From positions 1 through 64,000 of the forward strand of contig CAJTIT010000014.1 of assembly GCA_910576345.1 (NCBI GenBank): DNA of 64,000 nucleotides, read 5' to 3'. A program made the translations under genes and the position numbers. Positions 44,302 to 53,494 of this stretch are shown one piece after another (within the stretch, counting starts at the first letter, position 1; each line of letters starts with the position of its first letter). A model generated the notes under the pieces. That model saw only the letters and a program-made list of their open reading frames with translations. It did not search any database and was not told where the DNA came from. The DNA comes from Erysipelotrichales bacterium (lineage in GTDB: Bacteria; Bacillota_I; Bacilli_A; Erysipelotrichales; Erysipelotrichaceae).

Positions 44302-45174
44302 ATGTTCACCAATATCCAGTATGGTTCTTCCACCAATACAAGTGCAATGGATGTATGCAGCGTCAAGGAAGACTGCGCATGGGTGATTGACGGCGCCGAT
44401 CCTTTATTTCCTGCGCATATCAGTGATTGTGCAAGTGATGGTGAATGGTTTGTAAAAGAGTTTAATTCGTTTTTAAAAAAACATATGGCTTTGTCTTATC
44501 GTTCTATGGAAGATTTAATCAAACGCGGTGTGCAGATGATTCATCAAAAGTATTTGAAATTTCCGGATGCTGAAAAGCTGTTTGATTTGGAAATGCCATG
44601 TGCCAGCTGTGCTATTGTGCAGATTCAACAAGATCAGCTGGTGTATTTTGTAATAGGAAATTGTGAAGTTTTGGTGAGTTTTACATCAAAACAGACAAAG
44701 TCATTCAGTGATTTGCGTTTACAAATGTTGGATGCGAAGCTTTTGCAGGTTTGTCAGGAGTTGAAAGTGAAACAGCGTATGCCGATGTTTCAGGTACGGC
44801 ATTTTCTCAATCATATGTTGGTGGAAAATCGGTTAAGAAGAAATATAGCGGAAGGATATTATGTGTTGGGGGAGGATTGTGAAGCAGTATCACATGCTTT
44901 ATGCGGTTCTATTCCTTTAAAAGATATTGCGAGTGTTTCTTTGGTGTGCAACGGGTTTCATCAATATGTGAATTGTTCGCGTGTACGGAAGCATTTGGAT
45001 GAATATTTAAAAGTGAAGCGGTCAATGGAGTTTGTAGAGATATATGATCAGATGCTTGTTGAAAAAAACGGAAATGAACAGATGGCACGATATTTACAGA
45101 AAGAATTGTCGGGTCAATCAACAGTGGTTTGTTTTGATGTGCTGGATTCTAAGCAGATTGGAGTTCATAAATGA
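44302..45174 (+). CDS. PP2C-like protein with missing metal ligands
   Basis: A 290-residue cytoplasmic protein of the PP2C-like Ser/Thr phosphatase fold. CAWVIDGADP matches the first metal motif (xVxDGA). The second, normally GDS/GDC, reads IGNCEVLV. The third, normally SDGF, reads VCNGFHQY. The late Asp (usually DDxT) is replaced by GQST. Three of four metal-binding acids are lost, two by Asp-to-Asn changes, so catalysis is unlikely unless another metal site exists. It might act as a phospho-binding pseudophosphatase. Start ATG six bases after the aminotransferase stop; overlaps DUF1848 by four bases. The family assignment is from motif pattern, not alignment. Confidence 0.7.
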   Translation: MFTNIQYGSSTNTSAMDVCSVKEDCAWVIDGADPLFPAHISDCASDGEWFVKEFNSFLKKHMALSYRSMEDLIKRGVQMIHQKYLKFPDAEKLFDLEMPCASCAIVQIQQDQLVYFVIGNCEVLVSFTSKQTKSFSDLRLQMLDAKLLQVCQELKVKQRMPMFQVRHFLNHMLVENRLRRNIAEGYYVLGEDCEAVSHALCGSIPLKDIASVSLVCNGFHQYVNCSRVRKHLDEYLKVKRSMEFVEIYDQMLVEKNGNEQMARYLQKELSGQSTVVCFDVLDSKQIGVHK

Positions 45175-46091
45175 TTTTATTCGTCAGTGGACGTTGTGAT
45201 ATTCCGGCGCATTATTCATCGTGGTTGTTTCATCGTTTTGAAGCGGGTTTTGTAGATGTCCGCAATCCGTTTGATGCACATCAGATTAGTCGTATTTTTT
45301 TGAATGAACAAAATATTGACGCATTGTTGTTTTGTACGAAAAATCCACTGCCTATGATGCCGCGATTGAAGGAGCTTGCGTTTCCGTTTTTGTTTCATGT
45401 GACGATTACACCTTATCATGCAGATGTGGAACCATTCAGGGTGGATAAGCAGATGATCATTGAAGCAGTGAAGGAATTGAGCGATCAAATTGGAAGAGAA
45501 AATGTGGTCGTACGTTATGACCCGATTTTATTTACCAATCGATATACGCCTGAGTATCATGTGCATGCGTTTCATGCTTTGGCTAAACAATTGGAAGGTG
45601 TGGTATCTACCATTGTGATTTCATTTGTGGATTTATATAAGAACACAAAAGCAAATGCGAAATCCATCGGTCTTCATCCATGTACGGATGCCCTTATCTA
45701 CAAAACCGCACAAGGAATTGGCGCAGTCGGAAAACAGTATGGTATATCTGTACAGACGTGTCATGAGCCTTATGATCTGCGTGCTTATGGAATTGAAAAA
45801 GGTGCTTGTGTTTCTGTGGAAATTATGGAGCGTCTTTTACAGCGACCTTATGTTGCGAGTAAAGGAAAGCCGATTCGAAACTGCGGATGTATTCCGACAG
45901 TTGATATCGGAGATTACAATGCTTGTCCGCATTTATGTAAATATTGTTATGCGAATTATGATGAGCGTAAAGTGAGGACAAATGTTTTGCGTCATGATCC
46001 TACATCTTCGATATTGCTTGGTCATGTATCAGAGGATGATCACATCATTGTGCGTAAAGAAAAGGGTCATCGACAGATGTCGTTGTTTTAA
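45171..46091 (+). CDS. DUF1848-family protein with C-terminal cysteine cluster
   Basis: A 306-residue protein of the DUF1848 family. The N-terminal segment LFVSGRCDIPAHYSSWLFHRFEAGFVDVRNPF and FCTKNPLPMMPRL are typical, as are RYDPILF and the C-terminal CGCIPTVDIGDYNACPHLCKYCYANYD. The CxxxCxxC arrangement resembles a radical-SAM iron-sulfur site placed at the C terminus. The chemistry is unknown. The ATG overlaps the PP2C-like stop by four bases, so it belongs to the pheA operon by transcription, though a shared function is not evident. Confidence 0.9.
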   Translation: MILFVSGRCDIPAHYSSWLFHRFEAGFVDVRNPFDAHQISRIFLNEQNIDALLFCTKNPLPMMPRLKELAFPFLFHVTITPYHADVEPFRVDKQMIIEAVKELSDQIGRENVVVRYDPILFTNRYTPEYHVHAFHALAKQLEGVVSTIVISFVDLYKNTKANAKSIGLHPCTDALIYKTAQGIGAVGKQYGISVQTCHEPYDLRAYGIEKGACVSVEIMERLLQRPYVASKGKPIRNCGCIPTVDIGDYNACPHLCKYCYANYDERKVRTNVLRHDPTSSILLGHVSEDDHIIVRKEKGHRQMSLF

Positions 46092-46123
46092 TCATTATGA
46101 GGAATTGTGAATGAGTTTAATTA

Positions 46124-46152
46124 CAGGAACAATGAAATTTTCCTGTTTTTTT
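46124..46152 (+). terminator. Terminator of the pheA operon
   Basis: ACAGGAA and TTCCTGT pair around CAATGAAAT, followed by seven T residues. Confidence 0.85.
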
Positions 46153-46396
46153 ATAATTGGGTATGTGTATTTTTTATGAATACAGATGTTTTGATTCCGT
46201 GAAATGATGTGAAATACAAAAAATTGTAATTTTACCAAAAAAAACAAATAAAGAAACAATCAGTAATTGGGAAATGAAAAAAATAGTAAGCAAAAAGAAG
46301 AAATGTTGTTCTACATGCTGTTGAAAAGGGGCGAAGCTTATCATATTATGTAGTCAAGGTTATTGATTGTTTCTTCGTTAAAGAAAGGATGTGATT
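46153..46396. other. Spacer without gene
   Basis: AT-rich; no open frame worth naming. The start of the Rpn-type gene that continues at 46397 must have been lost before or within this stretch. Confidence 0.4.
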
Positions 46397-46744
46397 ATGT
46401 TTGTAAACGGATCCTGTCAAGAAATGGATGCAATCGGCATGTTAATGAAAGATATGAATAAACGAGATTGGTATACCATGTATAACAAAAAACGGGTAGA
46501 ACTTATGCGATGTTTTAAAGAAGCACAAGAAGAAAGAGAAGTGTGCAGAGTTATGGAAGAATTAAGAAAAGAAGAACGTGCAAAAGCTTTTTAAGAAGGA
46601 CGTAATGAAGACAGAATCAAACAACAAATGGAAATAACGAAGAATTTGATACAAGAAGGCGATTTATCATTAGAAAGCATATCAGAAGTATCCGGATTAT
46701 CACCCGATAAAGTAAAGAAATTAAAACAAGCAGTCGCAGTTTAA
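46397..46744 (+). pseudogene. Rpn/PD-(D/E)XK nuclease-family transposase remnant
   Basis: Only the C-terminal end of an Rpn-type (recombination-promoting nuclease, 'transposase_31') protein is left. IGMLMKDMNKRDWYTMYNKKRVELMRCFKE matches the conserved stretch before the charged helix, then VMEELRKEERAKAF stops at TAA 46592, and the same frame continues EGRNEDRIKQQMEITKNLIQEGDLSLESISEVSGLSPDKVKKLKQ to 46742. The N-terminal nuclease core is missing. Hence a decayed copy with a deletion and one in-frame stop. AAGAAAGGATG lies before ATG 46397, so a short peptide could still be made. Confidence 0.8.
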
Positions 46745-46822
46745 ATCATGAAAATTTCATTGAAATGAAAATGTTTTGACACTAATAGATTGTGATGATT
46801 CATGTACGGAATACAATGAAAT

Positions 46823-46849
46823 TGGCGCTCATATGTGAGTCGCCTTTTT
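46823..46849 (+). terminator. Terminator behind the Rpn remnant
   Basis: GGCG-CTCA pairs with TGAG-TCGCC around a four-base loop, followed by five T residues. Confidence 0.85.
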
Positions 46850-46985
46850 CTTGTACCGAAACAATCGTTAAACTATAAATCATTCAGGTGATTCATTGAT
46901 CAAATAGTATATAAATGCAATTATTTTTTAGTTATTTTACTTTAAATGGTAAAATTTAGAAAGCAAAGATTATAAAACATTATGA

Positions 46986-47015
46986 TTGACAAAAATATAT
47001 CAATTATTTTATTAT
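46986..47015 (+). promoter_or_regulatory. Promoter of the sigma factor gene
   Basis: A perfect TTGACA is followed 18 bases later by TATTAT, inside very AT-rich DNA, 32 bases before the ATG. The ribosome site is GAGAAGGGG. Confidence 0.65.
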
Positions 47016-47046
47016 AAAAAAAGAACAAATTGAGAAGGGGATACGT

Positions 47047-48078
47047 ATGAAAAATCTAGCACTGACAGAATTGGTAAAAAAAGTTGCCGATCAAGATGAA
47101 GAAGCTTTTAATGAGTTGTATCGACGATATTATAAATTGGTCCGCTATATTGCATATGGACTTACCAAAAGCGATGCAGATACAGATGAAATTGTACAGG
47201 AAGTCTTCATACAAGTGCAGAAGTCTATTCATGACCTGAACGATCCAAAATTGTTCAAAGCATGGCTGAGCCGTATTACTTATTCAAAAGCAAAAATGTT
47301 GTTTCGCAAACATCGCGATCATGCGATGGATGAACAATGTTTGGAAGCGTTGAATGCGCAAGAAGAAGAACGTATAGATTTTGTGCCAAGAAGAAATCAA
47401 AGGCGTAATCATGATTTGGAAGTTTTGTTTTCGTGCATGCAGAAACTGAAACCGGATTTTATTGAAGTGTTGATGTTTTATTATTTTTCACAAATGAGCA
47501 TTAAAGAAATCGCAGAATTGTTAGATACACCGGAGGGTACTATCAAAAGTCGTATGTTGTACGCAAAGAAATATTTAAAACATGAAATATTGGCATATGA
47601 AGAAAAAACACAGGAAACAATTACATTCCAGGGAAAAACATTGGAAGCTGCTTTGGTTGCATTTGGTGTACAAATGGTGAGAGAACCCAAAATTCCATCA
47701 TGGAATGTTTTTCGCAATTCTTCTTCTACAGTGACAAAAGCGGCACTTGTAGGGGCTGTATGTGTTTCTGCGATGATTGGGGTCCATGCAGTATTGAATG
47801 ATCAAAATAATGATACTAGCGCAGATGTGCAGGAAACCAAGAAGCAGTTTCAACCTGTTCATTATCGAGGAGAATGGATTGATACCCCCAAAAAGGCCTA
47901 CATTGTTTTGATTCGATGGGCAGATTGTGAAGTTGAAATGCGACAAAAAACAAAAGCGGAGTTTGATGAAGTTATGCCAGTGTATCATGCATTGACAGCT
48001 TTTGGAGAAGGGTATGAAGATTTATTGAAGAAATATGGTTGGGATGATCAATTTGAATATTATTACGCTCAAATTTAG
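47047..48078 (+). CDS. ECF-type sigma factor with its own C-terminal membrane segment
   Basis: A 343-residue protein. Residues 15-85 are sigma region 2 (DEEAFNELYRRYYKLVRYIA, DEIVQEVFIQV, FKAWLSRITYSKA). Residues 125-180 are region 4 with the helix-turn-helix MSIKEIAELLDTPEGTIKSRM. A linker (190-225) is followed by a hydrophobic helix at 231-250 (KAALVGAVCVSAMIGVHAVL) and an extracytoplasmic tail of about 90 residues ending in DQFEYYYAQI. Normal ECF factors stop near residue 190; here a sensor or anti-sigma-like half appears fused on, so the factor may be held at the membrane until a signal releases it. It lies 150 bases upstream of the giant surface protein genes and is the best candidate for their regulator. 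Confidence 0.85.
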   Translation: MKNLALTELVKKVADQDEEAFNELYRRYYKLVRYIAYGLTKSDADTDEIVQEVFIQVQKSIHDLNDPKLFKAWLSRITYSKAKMLFRKHRDHAMDEQCLEALNAQEEERIDFVPRRNQRRNHDLEVLFSCMQKLKPDFIEVLMFYYFSQMSIKEIAELLDTPEGTIKSRMLYAKKYLKHEILAYEEKTQETITFQGKTLEAALVAFGVQMVREPKIPSWNVFRNSSSTVTKAALVGAVCVSAMIGVHAVLNDQNNDTSADVQETKKQFQPVHYRGEWIDTPKKAYIVLIRWADCEVEMRQKTKAEFDEVMPVYHALTAFGEGYEDLLKKYGWDDQFEYYYAQI

Positions 48079-48227
48079 TTTTTTTTAAAAAAATTGATAT
48101 TTTTTAAACTTTATTGAATTTCACCGCATCCAGTGTGCGAAATAACAGTATCTTTTAGAATTCTGAATCGATTAAGCATATTGTTTTTTGATTTCGTATA
48201 GGGAAAGAAAGGATGAGGTGGCAGTAG

Positions 48228-51200
48228 ATGTTAAAGAAAATATTGATATTGTTTATTGCGTTTATCGGTACTTTTTCTGTAGGTTATGCTTATTATAATT
48301 TGAGTTTAAATGCGGCTGAAACCATGTATCAAAGTGGCGGTTTCGTAACAGGTAGGATTGGACCGGCGGGTGGTAATAATTTTATAAAGGGAGATCGTGT
48401 GATTACCGATGTTTCCTTTAGAGGAACGAAAATAGATTGGCTTATTATGAGCAACTCTTCACAATGGGGTTCTGATGCGGTAAGTGACAATATAGGTTTA
48501 GGAAATAACGGTGTATTTGCTATGTCATATAATCAAATTACGAATGTGCGATTTAGAGATGATATTTCTTCCGGAGAATTTCATGCACAATTAAGTACTA
48601 GCAATTTGCCATCGATTTATACTGAATTTAATCAGGCAATTGAAGATAATGAACGTCAAAAACAATACGTTTTGGAACATACGATTAGTCAATTTTTCGT
48701 TGCCAGTACAAATCAGCCAGTTAATGGAGATTATGTGGCTGTAGGGGAACAAAATAATCATATGGCGATTAAATATGCATTTCCAATGGCACATCATGAA
48801 ATTGATACGAAAGATCATGGTGTTGCAGGAAGGTATGGCTCATTAGAAAATTATGACAGGGCTTATACCATGCCATATATGGTTGGATCAGTAAATACAA
48901 ACGGTTATATGACCTCGCTTGGTAATTATATTACGGAAAGCGGAGCTTTTGCGCAGTTTAGTACTGATCCGTCAGGTGATAATATATCATGGTTTACAGA
49001 AATGCCATTACGTATTCCAATCGCATTTAATTTTAGCAATGTTGTATTTGCTGTTTCTGATCCATATGGCAGTGATACCGGTGGATTGTCCGAGGTAGAG
49101 AACGTAGATCAAATAGGAGCTTGTGGTACTCTTTATGAAAGAGCAAGTAATTATCAACCTATGAAATTTAGATTGCGTGATGATACGAATTTGGGAGTTT
49201 CATTTGATAAAATTACACTGGAAACTGATGCAAATAAAGAAATTTCAACCGTAAAGGCAGGGAAGAATATAAAATTGTTTTGGAGTAACAAACGTAGTCC
49301 AACCAATAATGATTATGTTTCAGTTTTAATAGAAAAGAAAAATTCTTCTGCTAAATATGATTTTGTGTATTATGGAAACTTAAGTAAGGATACTTCAGGT
49401 TCTTTTGTGATAAATACATCAATGCTTACGTTGGGCGAATATCGTATTTCGATTGTTGACGAAACGATATCCGAAACTCAGGCAGTTACGTATTCATCCT
49501 CAATGAAGAGTAAAAACATAACAATTATAGAGCCCTTATTGCATTCGATAAATTATCGGAAAGAAACAACAACAGAATCTAAATATGATTATGAATTTGG
49601 TAAAAATGTGAATGCTAATGATATCATAGGCAAAATTACTTTAACACCTACCGCTACAACTATATTTCCTGTAACTTATGAGTTATTGAGCGATGGAGAC
49701 GATAGTTATAAAAATTTTAACATCAGTGGTTTGGATAGTATAAATTCATCTTCATCTACCACTTTAAATGTGATGATAAAAGCGGATGCACCTGATTTGA
49801 CCAGGGATGGATTGAAAGCAGGAACCTATAAATTTTGTATAACATCACAAGATGCAGATGGAATACCGGCAGAACCTATATTAAACAAAACTAAAGTATG
49901 CACTGCGCTTTCAGTAGAAAAAGCAGATTTAAGTGTCGCCTTCGATGCGCCTAATCAAACAAAGAAAACAATTGACGAAGCAGGAACCAATTGGAGTGAA
50001 CCTGCGACAGTGACACCAAGGGATGGAACTAAGATAACATATACGATTGTGGGTGGAGATATTGGATTAATTGATATCGATGAAGATACAGGTGAGGTCA
50101 CATATAAAGGAAATGGTGACTTTGGTAAAGTAAAAATAAGGGCAACAGTTGATGATGATCCAAACACCGGTAATGATAACTATAACCCAGCTTATACAGA
50201 AAAAGAAATCGTCATCGTTCGTGAAGTCGATGCGGCGATCACTCCAGATCCTGCATCAAGTAATACTTCAATTCCTTCCTTCTCAATGGATCAAATTAAT
50301 ATTAAAGCTGGTGGAACCATTGGAAAGATACAAGGAATATTAGGAACACCGGATACCATTGGCGAAAGTACAACCACATACAGTTATCAAATCAAAGCCG
50401 GAGGAAATGCGAGTTTCTTCAAAGTGAATTCCGGTACAGGTGTGATTCAAACAAATGCAAATCTAGCAGTAGGAACCTATACATTTGAAATTACTGTTTC
50501 AGATAAATGGAGCAGTAAGGATATCACAGTAAAAGTGAATGTAGGAATGTCTCCAGCAGAAGAATTGAAGTTTTATGAGAATTCCTCAAGCGATATAATT
50601 ATCACCAAAAAGAACGCAAAAGTGACAGATACAGGTATTACAGTATTTGCGACAGTGAAAGGAAGTTCCAATCATAATCCTGTTACTTACAAACTAAAAG
50701 ACGGAGAGCCAGCCAATGTGATTGATGTAAATCCAAACAGTGGCGCAGTCACGATAAAGAATGTAGGCAAAGTGATTGTTGTCGCAGAGAAACAAGGGGC
50801 AACCGGACAAGCAAATGCGTATGCAGAATTGGAGTTTACAGTTATTGCAGGATCACAGGAATTCATCTATGTGGATGAAAGTGGAAATGAGTTACCAAAA
50901 ACATTGGATAAGTATCAAACCTATGAAGAAGTGTATGGAAAAGATAAGAAATTCAAAGTTCATACAGACGGCAATCCGGCAGGTACTAACGTCACATATG
51001 AATTAAAGAACACAAGTCCAACCGATGTGATCACAGTGGATGAAGATGGAACGATTCATATACTGAATGCAAGTCTGAACAAACAAAAAGGACAAGTGAT
51101 TGTAGTAGCGACAAGTCATGATCCGAATGGAAACTATGAAGATAAGACGATTGAATTACCAATCGATATTACCAAAGCAGATCAAAAGATATCCTTCGCA

Positions 51201-53342
51201 GATGTGACGCATGCGCCAAACGGAAGTGGTCGTGTAACTCCTCTGATTACAGAACAAGATCTATCCGGTAATGCAGGAGGAGCCAATGTAGAAGATCCGG
51301 ATTACTATATATCCGTAGGACAAGCAGGAAATGGCATCGCATGGACAAACAATGGTGTCGATATAGAGTACAATTATGACGAAGAAGAAGGAATCATTAT
51401 ACCTCTCCATGTAGAAAAAGAAGGCAATCGAAATTATAACAAAGCAGAAGCAGATGGGACATTGAAAATCTTAGGACAAGAGGAAAGTACATTGGCGATC
51501 AATCAACCGGGAAAAGTGGTATATGGAGATCACTTTACGATACGCTCCTTACAAGATGACAGTTCAAGTACGAATGTGAAGTATACATTTGAAGTAGACA
51601 ATACGATCTATATATCACAACCGAATATAAATGGAAACAAGGCAGAATTTGACGCATTAAAAAACAGTGGCAATACAGAAATAGAGATTAAGGTCACAAG
51701 AACGGCAGATGGAGAAGTAGCGTTAAGCAAGACGATTAAGATCAAAGTACTACCAAAAGATATTGAAATCATCATTGATGATAAACAGAAGAAACAAGGG
51801 GAAGAAAATCCGGAACTCACATTCCAAGATTTCCAAGATCAATTAGTCAGCTGGAATGGAGTGAAAGATCAAGTAGATTCCAATGATGTAAAACTAACCA
51901 CAACAGCGACAACGACAAGTAAAGGAGGAAGTTATCCAATCACAGGAAATCCAAAGACGATGAATGGAAAATATCCAAATTACAATTTCATTTTCACAGA
52001 TGGAAAACTGATGATTGAAGGACTGATCGATAAAGATGTGGATGATGATGGAGAACCGGATTTCAATGATCCCGATGGCGATGGATGTCCTGATCTCAAT
52101 ATCAAATGGAAAGATGATGATGAAAACTGGGTAATCATCAATGGCGATCGAGATTATGATGGGATACCTGACCTCAATATCGACAGTGATGGTGATGGAA
52201 TACCAAACTTAAACATCGATACAGACAAAGATGGTAAACCAGACATCAATTTGGTAATCTTAACGAAAGCACAATGGAAACCAAGCAAATGTGTAGTAGT
52301 GAGTGATATTGTCAAAGTAGAGTATTGTACAGGCACAAATGTAAAACCACAAATCAATGTGGATACAGATAACGATGGTATTCCAAACATCAATATAGAC
52401 AATGAAGGTGATTTCAAGCGACATCTGAATATATCCAAAGATGGAAAAACACCAACTGTAAATATTACGAATGTTCATGAATGGAATCCATCAAAAGATT
52501 ATAAAAGTGGAAAATTCACTTATGATTCCATAGGAAAAGAAATAGAACCACAGATCAACATTGACACCAATGGAGATGATTGTCCGGATATCAACTTAGA
52601 TATGGACAATGATGGTATTCCGGATTTGAATATTGATACGGATGGAGATAAGATACCGGATCTTAATATCGATACAGTTGGTGATGGAAAAGCAGATGCC
52701 AATGTGGATATCGATGATGATGGTATGCCTGATGAAAATATCATAGAAATTACAGAATGGAAACCAGACAAGAAAGTAGGAAACATCTGTACCATGATCA
52801 TTAAGCAAAACACAGAATTAGAGGATAACGGAGTCAAAGTAGAGAAACCGGATGGAACACCATTCTTACCAAATTACGCATTAAAAGTAAACGATGTCAC
52901 AAATATGAAACATTCAGAAATTACAGATGAAGCGAAAGAATTCATTGAAGAAATACAGGAAGTAAAAAAAGTATATGAAGTGAAATTGTTGAAAGATGAT
53001 GTAGAAGTACAACCTGATGGCATATTAAAAGTGAAAATTCCTTATGAAGGAGTTAAAAATCCAATCTTGATAAAACGATTGAAAGATGGCAGTTATGAAA
53101 AAATTGAATATAAAATTGAGAAAGGCTATCTAGTGTATGAAACAGAAGAATTAGGTATCGTATCCATCATTGGAGATAAAGAATTTGATACAAGCGTTCA
53201 AGGAACCTATACTCCAAACATTGGTGGTGCAATTACAGGAGATGAAACAAATATTTATTACTATATAGGAATGATGTTTATCACCTTAGGATTCATTAGT
53301 TATTTATTATTTAAAAGGAATAAGCAGAAAGATACATTTTAA
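48228..53342 (+). CDS. Giant calcium-repeat surface protein, paralogue 1
   Basis: A 1704-residue exported protein. Residues 1-30 form a signal/anchor (KKILILFIAFIGTFSVGYAYY). The head (about 30-290) is unique; its end (RAYTMPYM..., IPIAFNFSNVVFAVSDP) resembles the DUF6273-type fold. Residues 400-1000 are Ig/cadherin-like modules. Residues about 1150-1260 end in an MBG-like module (GSYPITGN..., NYNFIFTDGKL). Three clusters of Asp-rich repeats (DxDxDGxPDLNID, residues 1267-1341, 1371-1398 and 1442-1504) resemble thrombospondin type 3 calcium loops, with conserved Cys (DGCPDLN, NGDDCPD). The tail reads TPNIGGAITGDETN, a membrane helix and RNKQKDTF: a sortase-like signal without Leu-Pro. Ribosome site AAAGGATGAGG. 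Confidence 0.88.
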   Translation: MLKKILILFIAFIGTFSVGYAYYNLSLNAAETMYQSGGFVTGRIGPAGGNNFIKGDRVITDVSFRGTKIDWLIMSNSSQWGSDAVSDNIGLGNNGVFAMSYNQITNVRFRDDISSGEFHAQLSTSNLPSIYTEFNQAIEDNERQKQYVLEHTISQFFVASTNQPVNGDYVAVGEQNNHMAIKYAFPMAHHEIDTKDHGVAGRYGSLENYDRAYTMPYMVGSVNTNGYMTSLGNYITESGAFAQFSTDPSGDNISWFTEMPLRIPIAFNFSNVVFAVSDPYGSDTGGLSEVENVDQIGACGTLYERASNYQPMKFRLRDDTNLGVSFDKITLETDANKEISTVKAGKNIKLFWSNKRSPTNNDYVSVLIEKKNSSAKYDFVYYGNLSKDTSGSFVINTSMLTLGEYRISIVDETISETQAVTYSSSMKSKNITIIEPLLHSINYRKETTTESKYDYEFGKNVNANDIIGKITLTPTATTIFPVTYELLSDGDDSYKNFNISGLDSINSSSSTTLNVMIKADAPDLTRDGLKAGTYKFCITSQDADGIPAEPILNKTKVCTALSVEKADLSVAFDAPNQTKKTIDEAGTNWSEPATVTPRDGTKITYTIVGGDIGLIDIDEDTGEVTYKGNGDFGKVKIRATVDDDPNTGNDNYNPAYTEKEIVIVREVDAAITPDPASSNTSIPSFSMDQINIKAGGTIGKIQGILGTPDTIGESTTTYSYQIKAGGNASFFKVNSGTGVIQTNANLAVGTYTFEITVSDKWSSKDITVKVNVGMSPAEELKFYENSSSDIIITKKNAKVTDTGITVFATVKGSSNHNPVTYKLKDGEPANVIDVNPNSGAVTIKNVGKVIVVAEKQGATGQANAYAELEFTVIAGSQEFIYVDESGNELPKTLDKYQTYEEVYGKDKKFKVHTDGNPAGTNVTYELKNTSPTDVITVDEDGTIHILNASLNKQKGQVIVVATSHDPNGNYEDKTIELPIDITKADQKISFADVTHAPNGSGRVTPLITEQDLSGNAGGANVEDPDYYISVGQAGNGIAWTNNGVDIEYNYDEEEGIIIPLHVEKEGNRNYNKAEADGTLKILGQEESTLAINQPGKVVYGDHFTIRSLQDDSSSTNVKYTFEVDNTIYISQPNINGNKAEFDALKNSGNTEIEIKVTRTADGEVALSKTIKIKVLPKDIEIIIDDKQKKQGEENPELTFQDFQDQLVSWNGVKDQVDSNDVKLTTTATTTSKGGSYPITGNPKTMNGKYPNYNFIFTDGKLMIEGLIDKDVDDDGEPDFNDPDGDGCPDLNIKWKDDDENWVIINGDRDYDGIPDLNIDSDGDGIPNLNIDTDKDGKPDINLVILTKAQWKPSKCVVVSDIVKVEYCTGTNVKPQINVDTDNDGIPNINIDNEGDFKRHLNISKDGKTPTVNITNVHEWNPSKDYKSGKFTYDSIGKEIEPQINIDTNGDDCPDINLDMDNDGIPDLNIDTDGDKIPDLNIDTVGDGKADANVDIDDDGMPDENIIEITEWKPDKKVGNICTMIIKQNTELEDNGVKVEKPDGTPFLPNYALKVNDVTNMKHSEITDEAKEFIEEIQEVKKVYEVKLLKDDVEVQPDGILKVKIPYEGVKNPILIKRLKDGSYEKIEYKIEKGYLVYETEELGIVSIIGDKEFDTSVQGTYTPNIGGAITGDETNIYYYIGMMFITLGFISYLLFKRNKQKDTF

Positions 53343-53361
53343 TAAGGAAAAGTCTGTAATG

Positions 53362-53461
53362 GTAGACATTTTTGAACAGGTGTTTTTTAATAAAAAATGC
53401 CTGTTTTTTTATTCAGAAACATATATTTCAATAAGCTTTTCCTATTTCTATTTAAGTCTAC
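53362..53461. repeat. Switch element copy A (inverted relative to copy B)
   Basis: Bounded by GTAGAC (53362-53367) and GTCTAC (53456-53461). The interior, read on the opposite strand, matches copy B (58418-58516) over about 95 bases with a perfect 35-base core (53400-53434). In this orientation the sequence TTTCAA, 17 bases, TATTTA points toward the gene at 53495 and could be its promoter. Confidence 0.75.
53375..53410. terminator. Symmetrical terminator hairpin inside element A
   Basis: AACAGG-TG-TTTTTT pairs with AAAAAA-TG-CCTGTT around AAT, followed by T residues. The stem works in both directions, so it should terminate paralogue 1. Confidence 0.85.
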
Positions 53462-53494
53462 GTTTGTGGATAGAAATAGAAAGGAAAGAGTTTT

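Larger units (their letters stand above)
46745..47046. other. Intergenic region upstream of the sigma factor
   Basis: No gene. It holds the terminator at 46823-46849 and the promoter at 46986-47015. The stretch 46900-47040 is very AT-rich. Confidence 0.5.

Noticed and set aside
52154-52837. Antisense frames repeated at 52154-52837, 57211-57861 and 62438-63049
   Set aside because: They recur because the Asp-rich sense repeats are nearly identical in the three genes; there is no ribosome site.
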